Shown here: positions 1-13,224 of the stretch, in pieces
How the letters are laid out: each line of letters starts with the position of its first letter
Position numbering within the stretch: position 1 is the first letter of the stretch
Assembly: GCA_003996215.1 (NCBI GenBank)
Contig: QJPP01001763.1
Span: 62,001 to 126,000 of the forward strand
Source: Jaltomata sinuosa
Taxonomy: Eukaryota; Streptophyta; Magnoliopsida; Solanales; Solanaceae
DNA length: 64,000 bases
Direction: 5' to 3'
Translations under genes and position numbers: made by a program
The notes under the pieces: model-generated
The model's database searches: none
Told to the model about the DNA's origin: nothing
Seen by the model: the letters and a program-made list of their open reading frames with translations, nothing else

Positions 1-128
1 ACAAAAGAGAAGACTTTGAGGCAAGTATGGTTACCTCTTACCTAAAGTGGTCACACTTGCTCGTTTGTGTTGTCATCGTCTTCTAATTAATTGGATTATC
101 CTTGTTTCATCTATCTACTTTTTTGCAG

Positions 129-3100
129 CTTAAGAATGAAAGAGGTCATACCTTGCGATGCAGTCATTATACTCCATCATCATTTCCTGATGGTGCTCCT
201 CTTCCTTGTGTTATATACTGCCATGGAAACAGGTTTACTGTTTGCATCTATGACTTTTACTTCATTGACGTGAACGCTAATCTGCTTAGGTTGTGAGCAT
301 CTTATGAAGAGTCAATACATTATATAGTATATTAGGTATTCAATAATTATGTGCTCAACTAATCTTGTTAGGTGTGAACCTTTTATATATAGTCACATAC
401 ATTATAGTATGTTAAGGATTTAGTAAATATTTACTCAAATACATCATATTTTCTAACGTCTAATTCTCAAGGTTGAGCTTTTACTTCTTTTCTGGATCCT
501 ACAGCGGCTGTAGGGCTGATGCGAATGAGGCAGCTGTAATACTTCTTTCATCAAACATCACTGTTTTAACCCTTGACTTTTCGGGTTCAGGCTTGTCAGA
601 TGGCGATTACGTTAGTCTTGGTTGGCATGAGGTACTGCCTTTTCCTTGTCTTGCATGCATTGTTCTTGTGGTGCTTGTGATATATGAAAAACTCTTTGTT
701 CATGTTCAGAAAGATGACCTCAAGGTAGTTGTGTCATATCTGAGAAGCAACCTGAAAGTATCACGGATAGGTCTATGGGGGCGGTCTATGGGTGCAGTTA
801 CAAGGTATTTTCACTTTGCATTCTTCAATTGCTTGTTAATTTTCAGTCCAAGTTGTTCTGGAAAAGACAAGTTAGATTTTAGCAGACTGTTTGACTATGA
901 TTCTTTTTTTTTTTTTTTGGTTTCTAAATAATTCCATGATCACAATTTTAGTAACTCTTTTTAATGTACCAGCCTTCTATATGGAGCGGAAGATCCTTCT
1001 ATTGCTGGAATGGTCTTGGACAGTGCCTTCTCTAACTTATTTGATCTAATGATGGAGCTTGTAGATGTCTACAAAATCAGGCTTCCTAAATTCACCGTAT
1101 GGATCCCCTTCTTTTCTGTGGATGGACATCTATAACGTGATCTGAAACAATTACTTTATATTTATGCCTCTTTCTTAGAAAGAAAGGTTAAAAATACTCG
1201 GTCATTATAATTTTGTATGACATCGATTTGAATCTTGTGGGCTTTATGTCATTATAATTTGTATATATTCACTCGGTCAATTCATTTGCATGGGAAATGT
1301 GGTTTGGTTCCCAGTTTTAGTTTGTCCTCTTTAAACAGTTAACCGAGGAAAGAAGAGGACCAAATTATGAGTTTAAAATGAATCTTTTTCTTTGGCTCAT
1401 TCCCTATGTTCTAGGCGAAAAGGGTTCAATAAATTTAGCTCATTAGTTGGCTCTACTAGCTCAAGACCATAGATAAGAATATGACTGCTGGAAATCATGT
1501 CTACTGGATAATTTGCTGAAACCTATCAAACACGTTGCATATAATCTGCTTTATTTTTGTTGGTTCTAGCTAAAAAATGCATATTTTGTCAAGGCTTCCT
1601 AGTGTATATCAAACAGAAGGAGTAGACAAGAAGAAGAGTATTAATAGTCTTAAGAAAGTTTGAAGGTAGTCTGGAAGTATTTGCGAACACCTGTATCATT
1701 TTCATAAGGTGGTGAGATCTTTCTCTCTTTGTTTCTGCAGATAAAGGTTGCTGTGCAGTATATGCGACATGTCATTCAGAAGAAGGCAAAGTTTGATATC
1801 ATGAGACTTAATTGCTTACAGGTGCCTGAGCTCATGGTTGTCTCGAGTCTTATCTATTTGTCCTTTGAAGTTGATTAAAGCTTGTTTAATTCATGTAGTT
1901 AATATGTTTGATAATGCACTTAATTTTGGGGAAAATATAAGATAACTAAGCTGAGTATTTCAACAGGTTTAAGTTTTTCTCAACTATGGTATCTGATTTG
2001 GATTGAATGGGTAATAATCTTGATGTATCAAAATTTTACTGATTCTGGCAGGTTGCTCCTAAAACATATATTCCTGCTCTCTTTGGACATGCTAAAGATG
2101 ATAAGTTCGTTCAGCCTCATCACTCTGATCTCATTTATAAATCATATGCGGTACAGAATATTTTGGATATCTTTGGAGTAAGTTACAATGTGGTGAATTG
2201 TGCGTGATCTATTATTTTTCTTTGTACAGGGTGATAAAAATATTATCAAGTTTGATGGTGACCACAATTCCTCCCGACCACAATTTTATTATGATTCAGT
2301 GTCCATTTTCTTCTACAATGTCCTACACCCTCCCGGGATTTCACCAACTAAAAGTAAAATAGAGAAATATTACGATTTAGGGGACATCAAGGTCAGTGCT
2401 GGAATGGATGAGGTAATTCTTCACAGTTGCATTATACTTCCAGACGAGAATAAATAACTCATTAGTTATCCTCGATTCGACGTTCAGTTTTTTAAAAAAA
2501 AAAAAGATTATATTTTCCCGATGAGTTCAATATCAAAAAGTATTACCTTTTGTGTTAATGAAGAAAAAGATTATATTCCTAACGAATTTGCAAGGAGAAG
2601 AAAATTGTATTTGATCAAGAAATTCATATTAAATTTTGATAAGTAATCTGAAGTTTTGTAGAAATAGCCAGCAAGAAGGATATGCTGGCTCAAAAAGTAC
2701 ATCCTGAACAGAGCATTACAATGAGTGTAACAAACTATGGCTACGGGATCAATTACATCATCATTAGCCATGTTGCACCAAAGCCAAGCAAAGAAATACA
2801 TCTAGTCTTAATATTGACAATGTTATCTTCAAATTTCTCAAAAATCCTAGTGTTTCTTTCTTTCCAAATTATCCACAAGACTACATCTGGAATGGTCTTT
2901 CAAATGGACCAATTCGACTTGTTAAGACCGGCTTTCTTCCAGTTCTGAAGGAAAAGAGGACGTGGAACTCTGCATGCCCCAATAAACTTCTTGGTTTGTC
3001 TTTTGTTGGTTAAAGTGGAAGGATATTTTGAAAGATTCTATAATAACCTTTTCGGCATTCTCTCCTTTCACCTAACACCACTTATGTGAGCTTTGCAACA

Positions 3101-6097
3101 TATAGTTGGTTCCATGTCCAGATACAGGAGAAGTGTTGCAGTAGATTGATGGTCAACATTAAAATAATCTTAATATGATGAATCCTCTAAGTATTATTAT
3201 ATTCGTTAGGACAACCTAGGCATGTACTACATTAGTACCTAGATGTAGTGTTAAATAAGCAATGGGGTCCATCACATTGACACACGGATGCAAGGGAGTA
3301 TGAGCAATGGTTGGGAGGCTCGGTGTGGGTAGAGAAGTAGTTCTGCAACATCTGTGCCAAGATGTGGTGCTACATAAGGAAGTAATTGGAATTAATTCAA
3401 TCACTAACTTAGCTGTCATAAGTAGTTCCTTGTCTATTTGACGTGATTGTTAACGATGTATATTTACTGAAGTGTTGTTTTAACCCATTCAATCTGATGT
3501 AAGTTCTATTTTTGGTGATCTATTTCTAGAATCTCTTGTATGAGATAATTGCAACTCTTCGGAATGTTACTTCTGATACAGCAAGCTCTTCATCTGTGCC
3601 ACCTAGCATTTCAACAGCAAAGTCTGCTGCCGAACTCCTTGCTGACATTGCCCCAATTGCGAACCTAAATGTAGGAATTCTCCGTACTGTCAAGTTCCCA
3701 TGTTCTTCCACCCCTATCTCTTCCACGATGAGTTTTTCTCAATGGCAGTGATGTTAAGTTGCTTTACTATAAGTTGATTGATTTTTTTTTTCTTAATTGT
3801 AGGATCCATTAATTAATGGAGATGAACTTAATGGTCATGCCACCCCACAAAGAGAGGTATGTAAACTTCTGTTTCAGCGCAGTTTACTCTTAAATGTGTT
3901 GACTCATCGGTTAAAAGATTAAATCACGATTGGGCATCAGCTTGCCATATATGTAGGGCTAAACGTAGCTCTTAGTTTCCAGAGATGTTCTTTTTTCCTA
4001 TTTGGAGAAGTAAAACGTTTTTTTTTTCTTTCAACAAAATAAATGGGAAATCCTCTGTGGAAGCAGTTATCCTTAGCCTTATACAATGTTGACTTAGGAG
4101 GAGGAAATTAACAACAACAAGAAGAAGAAGAACATATCCAGAATAATTCCACAAAGTGTGGTCTAAGATAATTTTAAGTCTAAAATTTTCAGAATTCCAC
4201 CCATAATTCCCTACTTCTGCCCAATGTCTATAGTGTTGTGCACTATTCACCATGCATATTCTACCCTTTCCCATCTTCCATTCCCTTTGCTTCTACCCTT
4301 AGGCTAGGACTGAATAGAGGCAATCATACCAAGAATTTTTGGAATTTTACCCTTGCTTGGCCAACCTTGGAATCAAAGGTTTGTTGTCTGATGTTCGGTG
4401 TCCGCGTAGTCCTGCTGGTTCCACCACTACCTCTTTCAGTTGTCCAGCTAGTTTGTTATTTGGACTGAAGGATTAGATATGGTTGTTATCCTGAGATCTT
4501 TATTTGAGCTACCAGTCTAGATATCAAAAAATATTAAGAGAAAAAAATGTTAACACTTGAAACATGGACCTTTATTTTTAGAAGGATGGAATATCAGATT
4601 GATGGCAGTTTAATGTTTTAGAAATACGATACTCTTCTTTGGTGCTGGTTTTGGTTGTTATTTTGCTATTGCCAAAATTTCAGATATTCTGATTCTCACT
4701 GATTCTCAGGACAAGCAAAGTGGCGAAAATGAGGACTGTTACTCTTGCACAAGCTCAAATCGAGAGAGTTGGGGAAGGTGCTCTTCTCTGGGAAGTGATG
4801 GTGAGATTTCCACAGATTTTGTAGGTGCCGCCAGTGGCAATCAGGTATTGTGCTTCTGCTCCCACTCTGATAATGCCATACTTATAGATAGCTGTACTTT
4901 TGTCACCCCTGCAGTTTCATATAAAATGTAAGTTCGTACCTTCTGTATACAACTCTTCATTTTTCACAATTACATTCATCTAGTAACTCATGCATTATTC
5001 AATTCTAATCACTTAATCTAAACTTAAGTGTTTTCATCTTTTCGTAAGATTCAATGCTCAATAGGTGCAATGTTCATTATCTGGTCATGGGATCCAAACT
5101 TAGTCCGCAAGAATAACTCACCCTAATCAATCAGAATCATGTTAGTGCTAAATGCTAATGCAAGAGCGAGAGTGAGGACAATCACCTTTCCCACACAAAT
5201 AAAACAGATTTACTTTACACACGTGGGTGTCCCTTTTCTTTTTAACAAGTGCTCACCTGATTTCTATTTACGTTTCCATCATTTCTTGACATCAAAGTAA
5301 TTTCTAGAAACCCTGCTGGTGACTATGAAGATCTTACCAATAAAAAACTCATGCACACGTTCATTTAAGCTATATAAACCCTTACTCAGCCCTAAACAAG
5401 GTTAGAGTGGATTGACCAAAACGAACGATTCATTTCTCAGATCTTTTCACTGAAGACAGCCTTATAAAACTGTGAATATTCTGTCTTCAGTTTTGCCTGT
5501 CTACATCTATGTGTTCCCCCTTAGATACTCGTCAAGGTTATATTTCCCTCTACCCTAATCTTATGGACCATATTGCTACCTGTGTGAAGTCCTAACTTCT
5601 CATATTTTGAAATGAAAAAGAATAAATTTTTTTAGTGTTTTTTATTTAAAAATTATAGTTCGATATCACTGTGAAAACCAGTCAAATTGATCCTCTAAAA
5701 GTAAAGAAGCCAAGACATTTTGGGATTGAATATGATATAAGCTGAATGAAAAATATAGTACCAACTACCAACTTGCTTCATGATATGAAGTTCAAGAGCC
5801 ATTGACTTGAGTCTGTTCCAACCAATAGATTTTTTGCTTTACTGGTATATATGCTTCTTGATAAACAGTTGCAAGTTTCTGCTTGAGTTGCAGATTACTG
5901 TAGATGTGCTTGCGACCCCTCTTCGCGATGGCCAACATACTGCACTGGACTCATCAAAGGACGACGGAAAAAAGAAAGCTGGACAAAGCACAAAAAAGTC
6001 TAAGCGCGAGAAGTTTGAAAAGTTGGAAGCTCTTAGCCAGCGTTTACGGCTTTGCTTTCAGAAGAGAGTTAACCATAGGAGATACAGTTCCTCCTAA
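129..6097 (+). CDS. alpha/beta hydrolase (S33-like), 3' part, 11 exons
   Basis: Putative serine hydrolase of the plant alpha/beta-hydrolase superfamily; the substrate cannot be read from sequence. Exons inferred from GT-AG borders in continuous frame: 129-232, 505-631, 710-804, 973-1096, 1741-1821, 2052-2150, 2230-2412, 3530-3670, 3803-3856, 4710-4844, 5894-6097 (TAA). The first visible exon carries the VIYCHGN strand/oxyanion segment. Exon 3 holds the nucleophile elbow GRSMGA (Ser), exon 6 the acid residue in GHAKDDKFVQP, and exon 7 the catalytic His in FDGDHNSSRP, so the triad is complete. Exons 8-11 encode a Ser/Lys-rich, probably disordered tail ending in KRVNHRRYSSS. The start codon lies left of the window. 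Intron 7 is over 1 kb and contains a LINE fragment. The long basic tail resembles the plant family of the Arabidopsis At3g23540/At4g14290 type (recalled, not searched). Confidence 0.85.
2570..3090 (-). mobile_element. LINE (non-LTR retrotransposon) 3' fragment, decayed
   Basis: On the minus strand, inside intron 7 of the hydrolase, a broken frame reads PRPLFLQNWKKAGLNKSNW, then after a stop LWIIWKERNTRIFEKF. The W-x-I-W-K-E-R-N-x-R-I-F block is typical of the region after the zf-RVT domain in plant LINE reverse transcriptases. The frame has an in-frame stop, so the copy is dead. The limits are approximate; no poly(A) tail or target-site duplication was identified. Confidence 0.6.
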
Positions 6098-6513
6098 CCA
6101 ATCTGTTGCTATTCACAAGCTCTGTACCATAAATGGAGAAGTTGACAACTTTTTCTTTAGTGGCTCTTGCATGTATGGCTAGCAATAGGGTAGGTTTATG
6201 TAACTAATTACTATAACTCTCTTTATAATGTTCAATTTGTTGCAATTGGTTCAAGGAAACTCCATTCCAGTAAACTTCTTGTTTCCCTTTTCTTTGAAAT
6301 GTTTGGCTTTTAGTTTGAGTTTGAAGTCAGTTTATAATTATATGGTCCACTCTGATAAGTGGAGAAAATTCATTAGGTCTGAGACAACCAAGAGATGCAG
6401 CTCAGACTGCTGAGTAGCTATGTCCAGACATGCAGAAGCTTCTCATTTGATGTCACAAGCACAAAAAAGATTTGGTTATTGACTTTTTCTTTTCATTTTC
6501 CCACCCGGTACCC

Positions 6514-6660
6514 ATACCAGAGTTCGATTATATTCGGATCGCGTGTTGCAGGCTCAGTTTGGGGGCCGCACTCCCAATAGGTATTTTTCCATATTCAGGG
6601 ATTGAACCCGAGACCTCTGGTTAAGGGTGGAGGGACCCCAACCATCCCACCACAACCCAT
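6514..6660 (-). mobile_element. tRNA-derived SINE copy
   Basis: Read on the minus strand it begins near a 'gtggtgggatggttggggtccctcc' type head, then a box-B-like segment (gaggtctcgggttcaatccc) and a tail with 'gggtaccgggtggg'. The same family occurs at 34.76-34.93 kb and 36.97-37.13 kb and appears to be the source of the tandem array at 16.08-16.98 kb. It lies about 400 bp downstream of the hydrolase stop codon, possibly in or near its 3' UTR. Confidence 0.6.
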
Positions 6661-6910
6661 GTTGGTGATTTGGTTATTGACTTGACATTTGTGTCTGAGG
6701 CAAATGCATTTCACTGTAAGTGGAAAAGAATTCACTTGAAAAAACTATCAAAAGTTCAAAACCAACTTTTCAAAGGTGAAAAACTCATCTAGAAATCTAA
6801 TCAAAAAATCATGCCAACGTAAACCAAACAATGGTTTAAAAATATTTTTTTGAGAAAAAAGAAACAATTCATGTCCAAACGGCCCTTATTGCCGCCTTTC
6901 ATTTGGTAAA

Positions 6911-7226
6911 GGCATAATACATGAACAGATATTCAAACTTGACCTCAGCTGACAAGTAAGCACTCTAACTCTGAGAGTGCACATCTCGACACCTCAACTT
7001 GCTTTCAACTGATAACTAAACACTCCAACTCGTCCTCACGGTGTTTCCTAGACACCCGACACTTACGTGAGACATAAATTTTGGAGGTGTCTAGATGATC
7101 ATTTGTAAGTTGGAGTGTTCATATGATACAACGACGACGAGTCAAGGCGTCTAGATGTGCATACTCAAAATTGAATGTTTACTTGCCAGTAGAGGCCAAG
7201 TCTAAGTGTTTGTTTATGTATTATGC
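6911..7226. mobile_element. long-TIR foldback MITE (family A)
   Basis: It starts 'ggcataatacatgaaca' and ends 'tgtttatgtattatgc', which are inverted copies; the two arms are complementary almost to the middle, each carrying the 'aagtagacac / gtgtctaggt' type blocks. The same family recurs at 17.88-18.15, 18.23-18.53, 20.82-21.09, 31.13-31.38, 31.43-31.74, 55.88-55.99 and 56.07-56.32 kb. It is a non-autonomous DNA element without coding capacity and fills much of the gap between the hydrolase and the MYB-CC gene. Confidence 0.7.
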
Positions 7227-7480
7227 AGCCCAGCTCAAAGCAGTCAAACTTGTAAATGAAAATCAGGACAGCAAAGTAAACTGAGAAACTAAAAGCAAGA
7301 TATAAAAAACACAACTGATATCTCAATTTTCTTCCTCTTTTTAGGATCTAAGATTTCACAGAGATGCAGTTAAGAGTTAGAATAACATCAGCTTGCATTT
7401 ACACAGCTTTAAGTTAGGCTCATTGGAATTCCCAGAAACTGCAATGTGCAAATCAACGACTACGGACGAGCACTAATCTC

Positions 7481-10400
7481 TTAATTAGAGACGTTTTGAA
7501 CGTTAGAGCCAGTAATCCCGAAGCAATTAACTTGTAGTGCGCGAACACCTGATGATCTCATATCTGCTTCACCCCAAACATATGATGCATGTGTTGAATC
7601 TCCGCTTAGTCCTCGTTTTTTGCCTCCAGGTGAAGATCCTTCAAGAGGAAGTCCAGCAGGGCTCTCATGTGAAGTTAAGCAGCTCTCCGTGGAACAATCA
7701 GCGCGTTGTGGATGGATTCTGGGGGAAACTTCTTCTGGACCATGGACTCCAACAAAGTCAGCAGAATCCGAGGGGCACAATCCATGTGGATTACATAAAG
7801 GGCTAAGTTGTGTCTTTGTTCCTAATCCTTGGTAAGTTTCTTGGTGATTTTCAGTAACTACATCACCGATGAATTGATCAGCGAGCATTTTACAGGCCTT
7901 CTCCAGCATGGTAATATATCTTTGTTCAGCATCCTGGCGAATTTGCAAGTGTTTCTCAGCCTGTGTAACCAAAAATATAACGAATTATCAGCCAGAACAC
8001 CTGTGGACTGTCGTTCATGTAGCAAACTGAATCGAGTCATTTGGCCACTTCCTCTTTAACCTTCAAATTGTGTCATTCATTCGTTCCTAGTCCGTGGACT
8101 AAGAACATGTTTATCTGAACAACCTTTATACGAAAAGGATTAACTTCACGTATTTATTTTGAGAAACATTCAAAAGCAATATACTCATCCGATGTAATGC
8201 AGAAAGCTTACTTCAACTTGCAGGTGCAATTTACTTTGCACTTCCATTTGAGCTCTCAATGCCTCCTTGACTTCATAACCTCTGAAAGACATTATACAAT
8301 CCTTAAACTAGAAGGTGCATTTCAAGCAAAAAGCTTAAACAAGAAGCATCACTATATAATTTATTGGAGTAAGGTAAAAAAATAAAGTAGTAGCCGTCTT
8401 AGTTATAGGATGAATCCTTACTCATTCAAGTCCGATGCAGGCAACTGCTGAGGAGTACCACCAGAACAAGGGCTTTCTAATGAATACGTAGCTGTAAGTC
8501 CTTCAATGAAGAACAAGAACCCAGTTTCAAATTAAAAGAAAAATTCAAAAAGAGCTTCTTCCTAGAGCCTTCCTGAACTGATTTGTTCTCACACATAAAC
8601 AATATCACGGTATCTTCTTGGCTATTCTGTAATCGTCACACATCACCGCCCAAGTTTACGCTATTCTTCCTGCATTTTTCCATTTTTCATTCTTTTGGCT
8701 TATTTAAAGAAGAAATGAGGGGATTAATGGAGTTGCTGGAGTCTACATTCCAAATGGGTATACCATTGTCCCTGAGCTATTCCTTTCATGTAAAAAAAAG
8801 AAAGAAAAAAGAAACACAAAAGATAGAACCAGAAACAGCAGAAGCGAATAGGAAGATTGTGAAGGAGCTGTTTACATCAACCCTAAGGAAACCGAAAGAT
8901 TTATATCTCAGCTACTAGGCAAGTTTTGAAGCTTAATTAGCACATATATGCCAAGAGACTTGTTTTTTCCTTTTTGAAATGGTAAAGGTTATATGCCAAG
9001 AGACTTGTGAAACTACAGGAACAACCATGTTTCCAGTTATAGGAAAATGGCAGACAACTATACCTACCATCTTTTGAAGCCTCATCAAGATCTTTCTGAG
9101 ATTGCTTACCTAGTCGGTATTTCTGCAATGAACAAAGACAATATCATATTTAAAACTTGAGCAAAATAGAGAAGAAAGCATGTGGGGTGGCCTTGTGAGG
9201 CAATAAGAAATCTAACGTATTCTAATAGACCTGAAGGTGACTCTTTAGATGGAAGAGAGTTAGTCCCTTGACACCCATTGTCCGCATTATCGCCTTTGGG
9301 GTAGCTTCTGCAAGTGAAATTGAAAGCATATGCATGAGAAAAGCTGGTATTCCAGCCAAACTAAAAGACGTTGGTGCAGATATCAACTGTGCAACCATTA
9401 TATTAACAACGACAAGTAGAGTAATAGAAAGTCACCCCCCCCCCCCCACCTCAACCCAACCCAAAAAAAAAAAGAGCAATCCTCCAGCAAGATAACTTGC
9501 CTTTACTTCAACCAAACAAAGAGCAAAACCTTGCATTCAAGTAAATCTTTTCAAAAGAAATAGGAGGTAAAGGCGGCACTAATTTAGGCTAATCATAAAA
9601 CTAAGCACTTGCAATTCAGAGTGAGACAATGGGTTATTCATTTGCCAAGCAGAACTAACAAGAGAAAACAGGTACATCATCACATAAATTGGAACGAATA
9701 TGTAGGTCTCTAGGAACATTTAGTTCTTTCCCCGATAAGTACATCTGCACTTAACCTGAAATAAGCTGTACCTATCTTGTTTCGATTGCATATTGCTACT
9801 GAAAAATTATGTTCCCTTGCCAGCATAATGTTGTGTTTGTTCAAGGCAGGGGAAGGAAGGGTAAAGGCAGAGACTTGAAAAACTGCAGTACTCCAGCAAC
9901 AGTTCAGTTGGCCTAAATGGTAACAACATAGCACCAGATTCAGCTTTCTTTCAATTCTTTTCCAACTTAAACAATTACCTTCTCTTCCACGATACAAATC
10001 CATCTTCTCCAGTTAATACTAATCATGAATCTGCCCTCAGAAATTAATTTTTTGGGGTACGAGTAATAGGATGGTTTCATTTCCATACTCACCCAATATC
10101 ACTGTCCTGGGCTTCGAAAAGGTTTTCCTCTAGTCGGTGTTGCTAAAGGGAAAACATAGAAAACTGCCAAAATTGGTTGGTAAATTAAGAAGAATCAGAG
10201 CACAAAAGCTTAATCGGTCAAAATTAAGCAAGATTTCCAAAGAGGGTAGAAAAAGGATTTGATGTTCTCTTCACCTCTCTAATAAGGACTAATAACTGAA
10301 CGTATCTTGAGTTAATAAAAACATCTCCAGCTTTTGATACTCCAATGTAATTTTTCTTTTTCACTTCAAAGCTTCCAGATTGGAAACACTTTAGCATTTT

Positions 10401-11979
10401 AACTATGGTAATCGGGGGTTTTACTTATTCAACTTTTTCCTCGTTCTTGCTAAAGGCTTTCTTCCGGTTATAACTCATCTTAGCTGTAAGAACAACTTTC
10501 AAGTCTCAACCCTGCATAGATGCACATGCTAGCCATTCAAAATCTATACAACAGTAGGCAAACCGATAGTAAACTACCTCAGTTTCTCAGCCAAACAAGA
10601 AATAAAAAAAAATGTACTCCCTTCTATTTCAATTTGTTTGTCTTACTTTTCCTTTTAGTCCATTTAAAAAAGAATGTCTCTTTCCTATTTTGACAACTTT
10701 TTAGTTTCGACTTTCCACATGACATGTTTAAGACCATAAGATTAAAGGACATTTTGATACGTTCTACATATCTCCAGTTTAAGACCACAAGATTCAATCT
10801 TTGCTTTCTTACACTCTGTGCTAAGTCAAAACCAGACAAACAAATTGAAATGGAGGGAATAAATGCTAAAAATATAACTTAATACGCAGCAGCATAGAGA
10901 TCCTCAACATTCTTAATAAAGGCTTTGTTCCGATTAAAACTCCTGATTGCTGTAAGAACAACTTTCAAGTCTCAAGACTCCATGTCCATAGATACGAATG
11001 CTAGCCATTCAAAATCTACACAACAGTTGATAATGGTGAATTACAAGTGTACTTCATCATTTTCTCAGCCAAACAAAAAAGCATGTACTAAATGCTCTTT
11101 TTCTTTACCCCTCCCTAGTAGCTTCCCCTCCCCCTCCCCCTTTTTGTTCCATTAGTGACTCGAACCCACAACCTCAACGTTGGAGCTGGAGGGTGCTTAT
11201 CATCCGAGCAAACCCCTCTTAAGTTGCACGGACTCTTCACTTTCGATGCCGCACCTGTGTCGGATTCTCCAAAAATACACTACTTTCGGAGAATCCAACA
11301 CGCACCCATTGGCATTTCTGAAAAGTTAGAGCAACATAGATTAACCCCTCTTGTCTATTGCTAAATATAACACAATACAGCAGCAGCACAGATCCTCAAC
11401 ATTCTTGAGAAGTTACAACAACAACAACAACCCAGTGTAATCTCACAAGTGGGGTCTGGGGACGGTAGAATGTACGCAGACCATACCTCTACCTCATAGA
11501 GGTAGAAAGGTTGTTTCCGATAGACCCTCAGCTCAATTGGTACCTGCCAAACAATCCGAAAAAAGGGAGATACAAATATGGGAGCAATCATTCTAACTAA
11601 TTAATCGAAATGGAAAGCGTCACACAACAAACAATAGAAGGGACAATAACGAAAATGAAATAATGCCATAATCGTCACACAAAACACCTGAGTGAAAGCT
11701 GAAATCAAAGACCAAGGACCATAAGCATATGAGGGCAAATGTAAACAAGAAATACTAACTACTGGGACCACCAAGCTGAGTAACAGCATCAATGAATCGT
11801 TCATGAAGATCAGCAGTCCATCGAAGACGAGGTTTGGGATCTGAAGTTAAAACAAGACAAGGGTCTCCTCCATTAACCCTATTACTACTACCATGATTAT
11901 GAATCCCAACATTAACAACATCACATCCATGATGTATATACTCATCTTCTTGTTGAGATTGAATCAATCTTGGAAACAT
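7481..11979 (-). CDS. MYB-CC (G2-like/GARP) transcription factor, 6 exons, 322 aa
   Basis: Nuclear DNA-binding protein of the PHR/APL/PHL (MYB-CC) family. Minus-strand exons: 11979-11763, 9307-9231, 9122-9068, 8491-8422, 8281-8212, 7960-7481. The frame is continuous through all joins and gives 322 aa. The start is the ATG at 11979 (MFPRLIQSQQ). Residues 49-103 form the single MYB-like domain (PKPRLRWTADLHERF, then GVKGLTLFHLKSHLQKYR). Residues about 141-190 form the coiled coil (EALRAQMEVQSKLHLQVE, then AEKHLQIRQDAEQRYITML), which replaces the more usual LHEQLEVQ core. The Ser/Gly-rich C-terminus includes CSTESCLTSHESP. Family members act in phosphate signalling or vascular development; which role applies here is not evident. 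Intron 1 (2.45 kb) contains a Stowaway MITE, a foldback MITE and SINEs. Confidence 0.9.
10617..10859. mobile_element. Stowaway-like MITE in MYB-CC intron 1
   Basis: The ends are inverted: 'ctcccttctatttcaattt' at the left and 'aaattgaaatggaggga' at the right, with TA on each side as the target-site duplication. Length is about 243 bp with no coding capacity. The TA duplication and the CTCCCT terminus fit the Tc1/mariner-related Stowaway group. Confidence 0.8.
11225..11345. mobile_element. short foldback MITE
   Basis: Palindromic block: 'gtcggattctccaaaaa' is followed by the inverted 'tttcggagaatccaaca', framed by 'actcttc ... agagcaacatag'. Related copies lie at 62.99-63.13 and 63.22-63.33 kb in a subtilase intron. 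It sits in intron 1 of the MYB-CC gene. A separate tRNA-like SINE head on the minus strand (box B 'gggttcgagtca') and a C-rich tract lie just left, at about 11.10-11.22 kb. Confidence 0.55.
11408..11540 (+). mobile_element. SINE copy (Au/SolS-like family)
   Basis: It carries 'acaacaacaacaaccc', 'ggggtctggggacggtag', 'gtacgcagacc', a short inverted 'cctctacctcatagaggta' and 'tgtttccgatagaccctc'. This block order recurs at 22.51, 23.15, 23.49, 30.70 and 63.41 kb. I recognise it as a common Solanaceae SINE body; the exact family name was not checked. Confidence 0.65.
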
Positions 11980-12261
11980 TGAATCACACCCACCCCTTTC
12001 TTGCTTCTTTGATATCGAAATACAACAACTATTATGCAAATACTTATGGAATTGAATGGAGATTCAAAGGGATAAGTACAATTTTTTCTTGAGAGAAAGG
12101 GTATTTGGGGTTATCAAACTACTAGTAGTGTTGTAGAGAGACTGATTTTTGCAAATCCCCAAAAGTCAAGAATGAAATGATGGGAGTTTATTACCCGGGG
12201 GTTCTCCATGTTTAAATTGTGTAACCAAGATCGGATTTTTTTCCCAGCTCGTCAGCTAATT

Positions 12262-12950
12262 TCACGGGATATCTGTCACTACTACCGATAACAATAACAC
12301 GTCACTCGATTTATCAAATCTAGAGCATATGAGATTTATGAAACATAGTAATTTTATCACGATTGAAATTTCACGGAATATCTATTTTTATTATTAGTAA
12401 CAAGTAACACGTAATTGATTTATCAAATCTAGAGCATATGAGATGTATGGAAAGAAATTACATAGTAATTTTGTCACTATTGAAATATCACGAGATATTT
12501 ATCACTATTACTAATAACAAGTAGGAGTAATTACGCAACTGATTTATCAAATCTAGAGCATATGAAATTTATGAAAAGAAATTACATAGTAATTTTGTCA
12601 CGACTGAAATTTTACGAGATATCTGTCACTACTACTAGTAACAAATAATACGTAACTGATTTATCAAATTTAGAGCATATGAGATTTATGGAAAGAAATT
12701 ACATAGTAATTTGGCACTGTTGAAATTTCACGGGATATTTGTTATTACTACTAGTAACAAGTAACGCGTAACTGATTTATCAAATTTAGAGCATATGAGA
12801 TTTATGGAAGGAAATTACATAGTAATTTTGTCACGATTGAAATTTCACGAGATATATGTCACTACTACTAGTAACAAGTAATACGTAAATTTAGAGCATA
12901 TGAGATTTATGGAAAGAAATTACATAGTAATTTTATCACCGTTGAAATTT
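12262..12950. repeat. ~117-bp tandem array derived from a SINE body
   Basis: Six imperfect units start at 12262, 12371, 12488, 12612, 12728 and 12845, a period of 109-124 bp. Each begins 't(c/t)acgrgatat', continues 'ctagtaacaagtaa', then 'agagcatatgagattta' and 'aattacatagtaatttt'. The single unit at 21.77-21.93 kb shows the same order followed by a tRNA-like head, which indicates that the monomer is the body/tail of a SINE in reverse orientation. The array starts about 280 bp upstream of the MYB-CC start codon. Confidence 0.8.
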
Positions 12951-13224
12951 GATTTTAAGACGTCATGATTCTCCTTCATAGAATTAGTTTAGAGATTTAC
13001 TTATTAATTCTACTTTTTATCAATATATGTATTATGTAACACTGCCCATCAAGACTCAAGTAGATGAAAAGAAACTACAAAATTTGCCTCAATTAAAACA
13101 TGAGTACGCATTGGCTATTATGCTCGACATTTACTGTATGCAACCAATACATGTATCGGATAACTAATTTTGTCTATCGTGACTCAGAAAATCACATAAT
13201 ATGTTTTTGAACTTAATGCCTCAA

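Noticed and set aside
11154..11215. possible tRNA gene (box-B-like motif on the minus strand)
   Set aside because: No cloverleaf with acceptor and anticodon stems could be drawn; it belongs to a SINE head. The same applies to the box-B motifs near 6.6, 16.1-16.9, 21.9, 37.1 and 54.9 kb.
12262..12950. CRISPR-like regular repeats
   Set aside because: The spacing is regular, but whole ~117-bp units are repeated without unique spacers, and the genome is a plant.
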